The notes under the pieces: generated by a model
What the model was told of the DNA's origin: nothing
The model's database searches: none
The model's input: the letters and a program-made list of their open reading frames with translations, nothing else
Shown: positions 1 through 9,345 of the stretch, in pieces
How the letters are laid out: every line of letters starts with the position of its first letter
Position numbering within the stretch: position 1 is the first letter of the stretch
Made by a program: the position numbers and the translations under genes
Assembly (NCBI GenBank): GCA_036346225.1
Contig: JARFIW010000835.1
Location: forward strand, 496,001 to 560,000
DNA length: 64,000 bases
DNA from: Platerodrilus igneus
Lineage: Eukaryota > Arthropoda > Insecta > Coleoptera > Lycidae
Reading direction: 5' to 3'

Positions 1-690
1 AGCACAACATTCCAAAAGGCTGCTACCGTTTTTCTGTCTGCTTTTCTTACTGCCCGTATTTCATAGGCATACTGTTCTGTGCTACACACAAACGCGTTTA
101 ACAATATTCTCCTTGTTTCTATGTTTGTTGCTCTTTCTTGTTACATGCAGTTCAGTCCTTTATATTGTTTTGCAATCATATACCCTATTTTTCCTACATT
201 TAGTGGTTGTGAAGGAGGTTAAGTATCTTGTGGCTGCCAACTTCCAGCAGCACATGAACATTTGCCGATTTAATATTTTTTCCAATATATCCTTTCGCAC
301 AATCAACATTAGTTGCAGATATTTCACAATAAACACTTATAGTTGTTTATAATAATCATCAGATTTATGTGCTCTTATTTTTCGTCATTTGGTTTTCCGT
401 CTTGAAACTGGTTGGACGCGTACCTCCACTTAATTATATTCTGAGCTAGCCTACACAGTTCCCTGAAATTCTCACACAGCCTATATACAGCTCAGTTCTC
501 CTTGTATTATTTTCTAATTATATGCTCTATTCCACCGAGATTTAGTGGTATGTGAAGGGATTAAGCACCCTATGGCTGCCAAGACCCCTCCCCAACACTT
601 AGGCATTTGCCGAATTAATAGTTTTTTAGTAAATCTTTTTACACAATTAACATTATTCAAAAATATTGCAAAACCAATACCTGTAGTTGC
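1..690 (-). repeat. RTE/CR1-like LINE 3'-end fragments
   Basis: Read on the minus strand this matches, contiguously, a repeat at about 55170-55690 on the plus strand. Shared blocks include the 'TTCATAGGCATACTGT' area near 60 and the 'ACTGGTTGGACGCGTAC' area near 407. The latter is typical of the tail end of this LINE, just downstream of the last codons, and sits beside 'AATAATCATCAG', the remnant of a short trinucleotide tail. The protein reading is broken by many stops. The piece is a degraded 3' end; the reading frame at 113-352 on the plus strand is not a gene. Confidence 0.55.
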
Positions 691-699
691 TTACAATAA

Positions 700-1700
700 T
701 CATCTTGTTTAAATACAGGTATTCTCTTCGTCATTAAGTGTTCCATCTTGGTACTGGTTAGACGCGTCCCACCATTGACTTCTGAGCTCGTCTACACATT
801 TCCCTGAAATTCCCAAATCGTACATCTTTCATTATTTGTGTGCAATAGCCATACCTAGATATACTTCTACTTCCTTTTTTTCCTATCTCTGCTTCTAATA
901 TATTCCGCACTATTCTGTCATGCCGTAGTGTGTGGCCTGTCATCATATTTCTTCTATTTTTACCGTTTTCCACATTATGCTTTCTTCCCCAAACACTTCT
1001 AGTACCTCCTAGTTCTTAACTTTGTCTGTCCATGATATCTTTATCATACGTCTGTAGCACTACATTTCTAAGGCTTCTCCCTTGTCCTTTTTCGCTTCTC
1101 CTACTGTCCAGGCTTCACAGCCGTATACTGCTGTGCTACACACATATGTTTTAAGCAATCTTTTCCTTGTTTCGATGTTTGTTATCTTTGAACACAGTAG
1201 TTGCTTTATCTTATTAAATATAGCACGATCTTGTGCTAATCTTTGTTTTATATTTTTGTGCTTTCTTCATCTTGCGTTATTTGGCTTCCTTGGTAGCAGA
1301 AATTCATAACCTCTTGTAAGTTCTCCTTACCTATTTGTATTCTTGTTTTTTATTTATTTTCCTCTCCTCTGCATACTAGTACTTTAGTTTTATTTTTGTT
1401 AATTTTCATACCGTACCTCTCTGTTAGAACTGTTTCCATTTCATTAAGAAAAGCTATACTCCTCCTTGCTAGATGCTAATACTACTATATCAGCTGCAAA
1501 TCTAGCATATCAATTTTTTGTCTCTGCTCAGTAATTCCAAATGTCTTCCTGTATTTGACAGTATTTATTGCCTTTTCATTGTATAAGCTAAAAATAATGG
1601 GATAGAGCACATTTCTGTCTCACCCCTTTCTTAATATTTACTTCTCTACGTGCATGCTTTAATTCTATTACTGCTGTTTGCTCTTTAACTGACATAAGTC
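700..1700 (-). pseudogene. RTE/CR1-like LINE, RT C-terminal half (broken)
   Basis: The minus strand, read from about 1690 down, gives a degraded RT: a 'GVRQKC' block (RT motif before the palm, near 1620), then 'RFAAD' near 1495 where active enzymes have FADD or YADD, then a 'KINKNKTKVLVC' block near 1395. Next come 'YGCEAWTV' near 1120 and 'MIKISWTDKV' near 1040, a C-terminal signature very common in arthropod endonuclease-RT LINEs. The end is 'GHTLRHDRIVRNILEAEIG' and 'QIMKDVRFG' (ORF 758-973). One catalytic Asp is replaced by Ala and frameshifts are frequent, so it is dead. A 3' tail lies near 700. Clade is uncertain between RTE and CR1. Confidence 0.75.
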
Positions 1701-1739
1701 AAAAACTTGACAATGTCAGATATGATTGACAAAAATGCC

Positions 1740-2043
1740 GAACGTAATTGAAAGTTAGGTTGATTTATCGTCGTGTACACAATTTAAATTTGTAAATTTC
1801 TCAATTGTCGTCATCGGTCTCGGTGGCGTAATTGGTAAACGTATGGTTCCGGCAAAACCAGGATACAGGTTCAAGTCCTGTCCAAGACCTTATATTTTCC
1901 ATCTTTCAATTACTAGCTCGATTTGAAATGATCATTTGGGCTTTGCATAAAAGTCTAAGTTATTATTTCATCTTATTCACTATAATACGATAGTATTTAT
2001 CAACTTACCTTGTGTAATTAACTACCTAAAATATTTATATATA
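1740..2043 (+). repeat. tRNA-bearing dispersed repeat, copy b (single arm)
   Basis: Shares an upstream block ('TTGAAAGTTAGGTT' and 'GATTTAGATTTGTAAATT'-like), a tRNA-like core and a downstream block ('ATTACTAGCTCGATTTGAAA', 'TTATTTCATCTTATT', 'TATCAACTTACCTTGTGTA') with copies at 6901-7350 and 12243-12480. Here only the right arm is present; the left inverted arm seen at 6901 is missing. A Tc1-type element starts directly downstream at 2044. Confidence 0.75.
1817..1888 (+). tRNA. tRNA-like sequence (degenerate), in repeat copy b
   Basis: Folds as a cloverleaf: acceptor GTCTCGG/CCAAGAC with one mismatch, shortened D loop, anticodon stem TGGTT/AACCA with loop CCGGCAA, T arm ACAGG-TTCAAGT-CCTGT. 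The apparent anticodon is GGC, but position 33 is C rather than the near-universal U. Eukaryotic nuclear genomes normally lack GGC Ala tRNAs, so this is more likely a repeat-borne tRNA relic than a working tRNA. Confidence 0.55.
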
Positions 2044-2088
2044 CTAGGTTATCATAAAGTAAGGGATATATTTTAAATCATTACAACT

Positions 2089-2298
2089 TGTAACGTTCCG
2101 TTTGTATTACCATTCATTATATTATAATCGTATAGCAAGCGTAGTAAATGACGCACTTCTAATATTAATTTTTAAAGCAGGCGGGGAATTGACATTAAGT
2201 AACGTCAGAGTTTTTTTGTGTTATTTTGTGGTGCGGGTGTGTTAATCTATTTGTCGCAGGTCTACTCATTGTCCACTTTTATTTGCCGTTATCTATAT

Positions 2299-2345
<47 letters not shown>

Positions 2346-3130
2346 ACAAATCCATATTGGGAATTTCTAATTTGGACGAGAAAGAAAGGACCTTTAAATT
2401 ACGTATGCCGTAAGCCGTAATTGTCCAATCTATTTGGGAACAGCACACACCCCGTAATGATGCTTGTTGGTAGTTTGTTAAAACGTACACGACTTCTCAC
2501 TATGTACAGTGGTTTGATTTACCCCACAAGGTAAGCGTTGAACTGTTACTATTTTTAGTTAGTGATCAGACTAGTTCCGCACGTTGGCACTGAGCTATTT
2601 TGTCCCCCAAAACTATAAGTTATTGTTGACAATCGGTGTCAGTGGAGCCAACATTAGAAAAGTGCGCTGTGTCGTATATTCACTCTATCCTCGCTGCCCC
2701 GTCGGCCACGTGGGATAGAAATAGAGGTGTGCCCACTGTTAGCATTTATAACTGTAAAGCTACGAGCCTTTTCAAGGTAATATAGCCGTGGTGTAATTTG
2801 TTCCGTGGACGCAAGTTCATAATATGTGTAAAGCAAACCTATTTAACTAGTCCTACGTTTAGTATCCACCTAGATACAGCAGGTTTTGCATGCACCCGGA
2901 TCAAAATGCATGATACTTCGGGTTCCAGTTCATACCCTACGTCGTCAAATTGATTAGCCGCATCAGCGTGAGATCCAGGTACATCCATCCCTACTTTGTT
3001 TAAAAATATAAGTTGTACATAAGAGTTTATTTTGATAGCTCTGGCCAGTGCGAACGTCGATTTAATAATAAGTTACTGTTTATGTTTGTTGCATTTAAGG
3101 CGTACTAGTAGGCGCCGTATGTTTGTTCAA

Positions 3131-3175
<45 letters not shown>

Positions 3176-3596
3176 TTTCAATTAATGTAATCCTTACAGC
3201 TATGTGTAGAAATAGAGCCAGCAACCGAAGATAAGGTGTATCATTTCACTTAAGATTGCATGTGCAAGTAGGGCAAATCAGAGCATTCTACACCGTGAGT
3301 TTCTCTTTATTTTTCCTTTATTATTACTACCAAGTGCTAAGAAGCTTTCTCGACCAGTAACGAGATTCTTATGATTATAGCTAGCATTGTGTCATTACTG
3401 GTGGTGCCCACCCGATTTTGTTATCTTTAAAACCTATCTCTAATCTATACTGTTTACCGCTCACTACGGATTTGGGCTGTTAGACACCCAAACTACGACT
3501 TGTGTCAGACCCACCCCTCGCCGACTAGAGCTAGTCAACTTAAGGATATCAATCCTTTTGTCCCCTGTTGTCGTAGTGTCAAACAGGCCCGTAACA
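2089..3596. mobile_element. solo LTR-like insertion in Tc1-type element
   Basis: Begins TGTAACG and ends CGTAACA, flanked on both sides by AACT (2085-2088, 3597-3600). The uninterrupted element at 17547-19011 has a single AACT at this point, so this is a clean insertion with a 4-bp target duplication, as for LTR retrotransposons. At 1508 bp without gag/pol it looks like a solo LTR. It contains two (TA)n tracts (2301-2341, 3134-3170). No ORF in it is convincing, and no second LTR copy is seen in the window. Confidence 0.8.
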
Positions 3597-3802
3597 AACT
3601 TTTTAATAAATTAAGTTAGTAACATAAAATAAACGAAATCTAGTTGCTTAATGAATGGGATTTTACCGTATCTATGAGAAACAAAAGCGTTGTCATAACA
3701 ATTGTTGACACTAGTGTCAAAACGAAATTATTCAATTTGAAGTTTTATTTTGAAATTGAAACTCAAGTAAACGTTGAGTTCAAACGACTCAACTGTAATA
3801 AC

Positions 3803-4894
3803 ATGGATTTACAAACAAGAATTGGTTTAGTTCAGTGCTATTATGAATCCGGCAGAAATTACACCGCTGGATTACGAAGATTTCGCACGAGAATGGGTTT
3901 GAGAGCGGGACCCTGTCAAATGAAAGCGTACCGCAATTTGATACAAAAATTTGAAAGAACAGGGTCTGTAACTGACTTATCAAGATCAGGAAGACCAATA
4001 ATTAGTGATGTCCAAGTTGCAGAGGTTCTTCATGAAAATCAAGACATAGCCAGAAGCAATTCACTCGCAATCAGCAGTGCAAATGCGATATCCAAGCGAT
4101 TGCAAATGCCGTATACCACGGTTTGGAAAATTTTACGCAAAATTCTAAACATGTATCCATATAAACTGAAAATGCTGTTTGAATTAAAGGACGCAGATTT
4201 GGCTACTAGGTACGATTTTTCTTTGCGAGTAATGGCTCAGATGGAAATTGAACCCGAATGGTTATCCCGTATTTTATGGACAGATGAGGCACATTTTACT
4301 CTGAATGGTGGAGTCAATACTCAAAACTGTAGAATCTGGTCTACAGAAAATCCGCAACAAATCGTTCAAAAGGTCTTCATGACAAGAAAGTCACCGTTTG
4401 GTGCGGTTTTACAGCTGATTTTATTATTGGTCCGTATTTCTACGAGGAAATGCAGAATGGACAAGCCGTATCTGTAATTGTAAATGGTGAACGATACTTG
4501 CAAATGTTACAAAATTATGTTATTCCACAGCTGCAAAACGAGCACTACGGAATTGAAAACATCATTTTATGCAGGATGGAGCACCCCGCACATTTTCGAC
4601 CAGTCATCGAATTGTTAACCAACGTTTTCAAGATCGCGTGTTAAGCAGACATTTCGTAAATTCATGGCCACCAAGATCACCTGATCTAAACCCAGCGGAT
4701 TACTGGCTGTGGGGTTATTTAAAAGTTTAGTGTTTAGAAGACGACCAACTACGCTACAAGAATTAAAAGACAGTATTACGGAGCAAATTGGTACAATTCA
4801 ACCAGAAATGTTACGAAATGCTGTGTACAATTTGGAGGTAAGGATGGTGATCTTACAACAACAAAATGGAGGTCATATTGAGCAATTGCCGTAA
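3803..4894 (+). pseudogene. Tc1-superfamily transposase (frameshifted)
   Basis: Starts at ATG 3803 (MDLQTRIGLVQ); the upstream open frame from 3644 is probably leader. An N-terminal helix-turn-helix region runs to about residue 140 (SGRPIISD; YTTVWKILRK). The catalytic core then shows WTDEAHF (first Asp near 4283), NTQNCRIW, QDGAP (second Asp near 4577) and SPDLNPADYW (third Asp near 4700). About 40 residues separate the second and third acidic residues, longer than the 34 of classic mariner or Tc1. The frame is broken by loss of an A in the run at 4368-4371, by an extra C at 4584-4587, and by a T deletion just after. The first two lesions are shared with the copy at 17673-18764. Similar arthropod proteins are annotated with DUF4817/DDE domains. 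Confidence 0.88.
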
Positions 4895-6673
4895 CCTGTT
4901 TTGGGCATACTAAATCCCATTTCATAAGCAATTAGATTTCATTTATTTCTTGTTATTAACTTCATTTGTTAAAAAGTTATCATAATTTAAAATATATCCC
5001 TTACTTTATGATAACCTTATATATTCTTATGCTCCACCCCCCCTTTTTATTATTTAATTTTATATATGATATGAAAATATTTACTTTATATTTCGTGCTT
5101 TATCTACGTTTGGTCGGTCTATAAAACAACTATCTTCATATGCCTCGCCTATTTAGCTCGCCTTCTCAGGGTATCCACACCTACTTACCGTGCAATGCAC
5201 CAACCAAACAGCACTACCTTTATTTTTGTACCTGTGACTTTATACTTGTATATGCCAAAATTTTAACAACAGATCCACGTAGCCTTGTGCCATATAAATT
5301 AATATTACCAATTTTGACTTTGACGTTCGAAACACACAGTACTCACCTATTTTACACGTCGCTGTCGGCGTCTATGAAAACTGGCTCAAAAATCTCACTC
5401 GCCGTATGCGTCTTTACAATGCGTGGCACTATCACTACGAATATTCTGCTGTCCAGACTCCAGGTTTCTTTATATTAATTTTGATATCCCCCAAATCTAA
5501 AATAAATATGACCAAATTTAGAATTTTGACTAATTTCAATTTTACTTCCCCTGCGCTAATTTTCCTGATGTCTTCTTTACTCGTGCTACTCCTGCTGCTC
5601 CAATGCTTTCCTTTTCCTTAATCTGCTCTTTCCAAATCACTGCTTTCTTCTAATGTCCACTCAATACCATTCTATCCATAATACATTATCCAAATCAATT
5701 CCAGTAGTTTCGCCTTCAGTCTCGTAAATCCTATCCAATACCTTTCTGCCTTTAACAATCTCGTCCAATATCCAACTATATATATTCCGCCGGTTTCAAT
5801 CTCGCTCTATTACACTCTTATACTTTTCACTCGTCGTTACTATTACTAATATTTATTCCTCTCACTTGTCTGTACTCTTCTTTATATCAATTAAACTCTT
5901 AGCTTTTTCAAAATCATTTATTTATACTTTATAATATTCAAAATTTAGCGCAGTATACAAAACACGTCTTACTACCAAAATATTTATAAATCGACCTTAT
6001 TTATCTTTTCCTAGGTGATTATAATAATTAAAATATGCCTACTCTTTAATACATTTTTACAAATTCTACATCCAATAAAATCGTCCCAACAAGTTCGTGT
6101 CACTAATACCTTACAATCCTTCTTTTACACTTTCCTATTTTATATCTAAATGTTCACTCATTGGTTCCTAATACTGCATCACCCTTCAATCATATTTGAC
6201 AATACTTTTCACTTATAATTTTGATATTACAGGTTTGTCCAAAGGTTGATTCTACTAAAATAGGTGCCGAAATGTTTCACATATAAACCTGGATCTGTGT
6301 GGTGAATAGTGGAATTTCTACAGACGCATCCGGTTTTTCGATCAGAAAATGTACATTCTATGGCTTATTAACATACAACTCAGTGTAAATCCTTGAATAC
6401 TGTGCTTTCTCACGTCATCAAGTCATTGTTTTACGTCTTGGCACTTATACTTTGACTACTATATTTCAAATACTTTAACATTTGTAAAGTACGGCAAACA
6501 TAAAATTTTCAGTTACGGGATCTGATATTTGGCTTTATTTGGCATAAACTACCTTCATACAAATAACCTTTATACCCTTTTAGCTCTGACTAACACTTTA
6601 ATAATATATATATATATATATATATATAAAGTAAAGGTATTGGCAAGTGACTCAAATTCAGCCACGAGGGCAT

Positions 6674-6716
6674 CCTGTCGACGCGTTTCGCCCTAATTGG
6701 GGCTCATCAGGACAGG
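6674..6716 (-). ncRNA. hammerhead ribozyme, type I with minimal stem III
   Basis: On the minus strand: stem I 5' half CCTGTC (6716-6711), core CTGATGA (6710-6704), stem II GCCC/GGGC with a 6-base loop (6703-6690), core GAAA (6689-6686), a two-pair stem III with two-base loop (AC-GC-GT), cleavage triplet GTC ending at 6680, then stem I 3' half GACAGG (6679-6674). Every invariant core base is present, so cleavage is predicted between 6680 and 6679. Hammerheads with such short stem III are known from Penelope-like retroelements and animal retrozymes, where they often act as dimers. No Penelope RT is visible nearby. Activity is inferred. Confidence 0.88.
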
Positions 6717-6750
6717 GTAGCAAAGTTGTAAATTTAACAACTTTGCTACT

Positions 6751-6787
6751 CCTGTCCTGATGAGCCAAGGCGAAACGCATCGACAGG
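6751..6787 (+). ncRNA. hammerhead ribozyme, second (weakened) copy
   Basis: Plus strand: CCTGTC (6751-6756), CTGATGA (6757-6763), short stem II GCC-AA-GGC (6764-6771), GAAA (6772-6775), then CGCATC ending at 6781 and GACAGG (6782-6787). Core bases are intact and the cleavage triplet is ATC, an allowed NUH. Stem II has shrunk to two or three pairs with a tight loop, and the second pair of stem III (C-A) is lost, so activity should be poorer than in the minus-strand copy. Confidence 0.82.
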
Positions 6788-6868
6788 ATGCCCTCGTGGC
6801 TGAATTTGAGTCACTCAATAATCCTTTACTGTTTAATTTAAGACTCATTATTTTAAACCTACTTTTCT

Positions 6869-6900
<32 letters not shown>

Positions 6901-6903
<3 letters not shown>

Positions 6904-7260
6904 ATTAATAAGATGAAATAATAACCTAGACTTTTGAGTAAAGCCCAAATGATCATTTCAAATCGAGCTAGTAATTGAAAGAAGGAAAATATAAGGCCTT
7001 GGACAGGATTTGAAAGTTAGGTTTATATATGGTACTGTACACGATTTAGATTTGTAAATTTTCCAATTATAGCCATCGGCCTCGGTAGCGTAATTGGTTA
7101 ACGCACAGTTTCGGCAAAACTGAGATGCAGGTTCGAATCCTGTCCAAGGCCTTATATTTTCCTTCTTTCAATTACTAGCTCGATTTGAAATGATCATTTG
7201 GGCTTTACTCAAAAGTCTAGGTTATTATTTCATCTTATTAATTACAATACGTTAGTATTT
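6901..7260. repeat. tRNA-bearing palindromic element, copy a
   Basis: The left arm (6901-7012) and right arm (7135-7255) are inverted copies: 'AAGCCCAAATGATCATTT' at 6943 pairs with 'AAATGATCATTTGGGCTTTA' at 7188, and 'TAATTAATAAGATGAAATAA' at 6902 pairs with its complement at 7233. The left arm even includes the complement of the tRNA 3' end (GGCCTTGGACAGGATTT, 6995-7011). This suggests both arms once carried the tRNA and one copy was lost. (TA)n tracts abut both sides (6871-6900; 7312-7348). Confidence 0.85.
7079..7150 (+). tRNA. tRNA-like sequence in palindrome a
   Basis: Full cloverleaf: acceptor GCCTCGG/CCAAGGC with one C-A mismatch, 4-bp D stem GCGT/ACGC, anticodon stem CAGTT/AACTG with loop TCGGCAA, T arm GCAGG-TTCGAAT-CCTGT. 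The B box (GGTTCGAATCC) is perfect, so Pol III recognition is plausible. The apparent anticodon is GGC with C at position 33, which argues against a decoding tRNA. Confidence 0.6.
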
Positions 7261-7308
7261 ATCAACTTACCTTGTGTAAAAACTACTTATAATATATATA
7301 ATATATAC

Positions 7309-7351
<43 letters not shown>

Positions 7352-7374
7352 AATATTATGTGATATATGTGAGA

Positions 7375-8490
7375 TTTGAACCTTGACGCACTGAAGTACC
7401 ACTCAGATATAGACTTCTAGTTCGTAAAATGATTGATGAAGGAGATGGTGAGGGCAGTTACTTGTTAAAGATATGTAATATGATATTTCGGAAAATGAAG
7501 TTTTAAGATTTCAAATTGGGTGTTGGTGATTTCGTAAAGTAATTTTGAAAAGTATGTGCCAATGAAGTGAACTGCTGTTGCTTGTATATCATAAAATTTT
7601 GTTAAAATATTTAAAAGGAAACTTCACTGCCATGTGAATATGTATGTATAGCTAAGATTTGAAGTCACTTAGTACGTTTTCATTTAATTTGGGTTAGGTA
7701 TAAGATGTTAAACTTTCACTTTCATTTGAATATGTACGTAAAGCCTAAAAAAAAAGTCAATTAGTATGTTTTTATTAGATTTAAGTTAGTTATAAGATGT
7801 AGAATTTTTATTTACGCTTCAGTATATAGTTGTAAGTATACTATATCATTTGAATTTCACTTCTTGTAACGTTGTAGACATCCAACTCATCTAAAAAGAA
7901 ATTATTTAACATTTGTTGTTAAGATTAAAATATCGACCAAAATTTATAAATTTTCGGCCAATGACATTTGTGTATTAGTTTACTCCAAACTAGAATTTGA
8001 CAAGAGCAATAAGATCTATTAATAAAATTTTAGATCATAGAATGTTAGTTGGAAAAGAATTGTAAAAGAGTAGGCTGGTTTAATATTTTAAGGGGCATCC
8101 CCATAGAGATAAGTGACAGTTGTTTTAAAAATTAAAAAGGACAATGGTTGAAATTTGAAAATTAAGAGAAAAACTGATTTGAAAAGAACTGAAAAAAAAG
8201 AACTTTACAAACTAGAGAACAAAAGTATAATCTTATTGTAACAGTTTACGAATTGTATACCTTTTATTATTTTAATCTCCAACATAAAATTCAACGTATG
8301 AAAAATGTATTTGTGATATTCAAAGTATAAAGAAACTGTTGATATTAAAAAGTGATAAATGCAAGAGTCCTTGTCATTGTCTTATTATTGACCATTGGAT
8401 TTCTGGGAGGGTTTTTGTGTAGACAGAGGAGTTTCAAAGTGGTGCTATCAGAACGCTGGAATTGCTGAACTTTTGGTGTCGAGCACGGTG
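7375..8490. other. AT-rich stretch, nothing recognised
   Basis: Inside the loop of the large inverted repeat. I see no coding sequence, terminal repeat or RNA gene. The two half-matching blocks near 7620-7740 and 7720-7830 ('ATGTAGAATTTT'/'AAGATGTTAAACTTT') suggest an old degenerate duplication. Confidence 0.5.
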
Positions 8491-8494
8491 TTGA

Positions 8495-8936
8495 TTTCAC
8501 GGAGCAGAGTTTCCTGATAAGACCAACGACGATAAGTATAAGCGTCTCTAAAGAATTTTTGGCGTACCCTAAACCCTACAATAAAAGGCGTAAATTCAGA
8601 ATTACAAATTTTTAAAACGTACTTATCCACAGGTATTAAGAACCCACATCTGGTTCGAATCGTCGCTGTAGGCAGTGGAGCTTCATTGTTCAGCAGCAAG
8701 ACGTTTCATTGGAAGTTCACGGAGCAGAGTTTCCTGATAAGACCAACGACGATAAATATAAGTGTCTCTAAAGAATTTTTGGCGTACCTTAAACCCTACA
8801 ATAAAAGGCGTAAATTCAGTATTACAAATTTTTAAAACGTACTTATCCACAGGTATTAAGAACCCACATCTGGTTCGAATCGTCGCTGTAGGCAGTGGAG
8901 CTTCATTGTTCAGCAGCAAGACGTTTCATTGGAAGT
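8495..8936. repeat. 221-bp tandem duplication
   Basis: Unit 1 is 8495-8715 and unit 2 is 8716-8936, both starting TTCACGGAGCAGAG or close to it, and differing by only a handful of bases. Each unit holds a minus-strand open frame of about 70 codons starting MLLNNEAPLPTATIRTRCGF, and unit 2 also a plus-strand frame (8762-8971). I recognise neither product. Because 221 is not a multiple of three, the duplicated frames do not join. Confidence 0.85.
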
Positions 8937-8999
8937 TCAGGTTGTATTTTTATTATCAGTGTCATATTTAAACACTTAATCCGTTATACTTGATTGAAA

Positions 9000-9345
9000 T
9001 CTTAAATTATTAACTAATATAAACTGTTTTACTGTGCGTATTTTTCAAGTAATTGTCTACATTGTCACATTTAGAAATTGCTTTAGTAGAATTAACTAGA
9101 GGTCATTTGATTGGCAGTGTCACATACATCTGTATATGGTTCAGAACTCACGCTGTATGCAGATATAGATTTATTCACAAAATTAACCTGAGATAAGAGT
9201 TTCATTGGTCGAGGCGCAGATTTAAAGACCCAAAAGAGAAGTTAGTAAATTATTAATTAAAGAAAGGAAATTATAAGGCAATTTGGTGCATTGCTAATTT
9301 GCTCATATAGTATAATTGTCAAAACCAATATAGGGGGGGGGGTTA
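9000..9345. other. unassigned stretch before arm 2
   Basis: No coding sequence or repeat relation that I can see. It ends in a G run (9333-9342) and a short (TA)n tract at 9352-9371, where arm 2 of the large inverted repeat begins. Confidence 0.4.

Larger units (their letters stand above)
2044..5019 (+). mobile_element. Tc1/mariner-superfamily element 1, interrupted
   Basis: Both ends carry the inverted repeat 'AGGTTATCATAAAGTAAGGG' continuing through 'ATATATTTTAAAT' (2046 onward, reverse complement ending at 5017), flanked by TA (2042-2043 and 5020-5021), the usual Tc1/mariner target. A second, nearly identical copy in opposite orientation lies at 17547-19011. The body is split at 2085-2088 by an insertion (2089-3596); removing it restores the sequence of the second copy exactly. 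The transposase lies at 3803-4894 and is frameshifted. Confidence 0.9.
6646..6815. repeat. hairpin carrying an inverted hammerhead ribozyme pair
   Basis: A near-perfect palindrome with about 85-base arms and almost no loop (centre near 6731, 'GTTGTAAATTTAACAAC'). Each arm holds a full hammerhead core, pointing in opposite directions. The right arm has lost four bases in stem II compared with the left. It lies between two (TA)n tracts (6604-6628 and 6871-6900). Confidence 0.9.

Noticed and set aside
2293..2490. Short ORF running through (TA)n
   Set aside because: Its end is translated microsatellite (YIYIYI). Similar frames at 10918, 15252, 18979 and 19000 were rejected for the same reason.
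4350..4480. Possible programmed frameshift in the Tc1-type transposase
   Set aside because: Two separate shared indels plus a private one in copy 1 break the frame, in simple homopolymers and with no slippery-site design. Loss in a common ancestor is the simpler reading.
6600..9340. Penelope-like element around the hammerheads
   Set aside because: Hammerheads of this type suggest it, but I found no Penelope RT or GIY-YIG motif in any frame nearby, so only the ribozymes are annotated.
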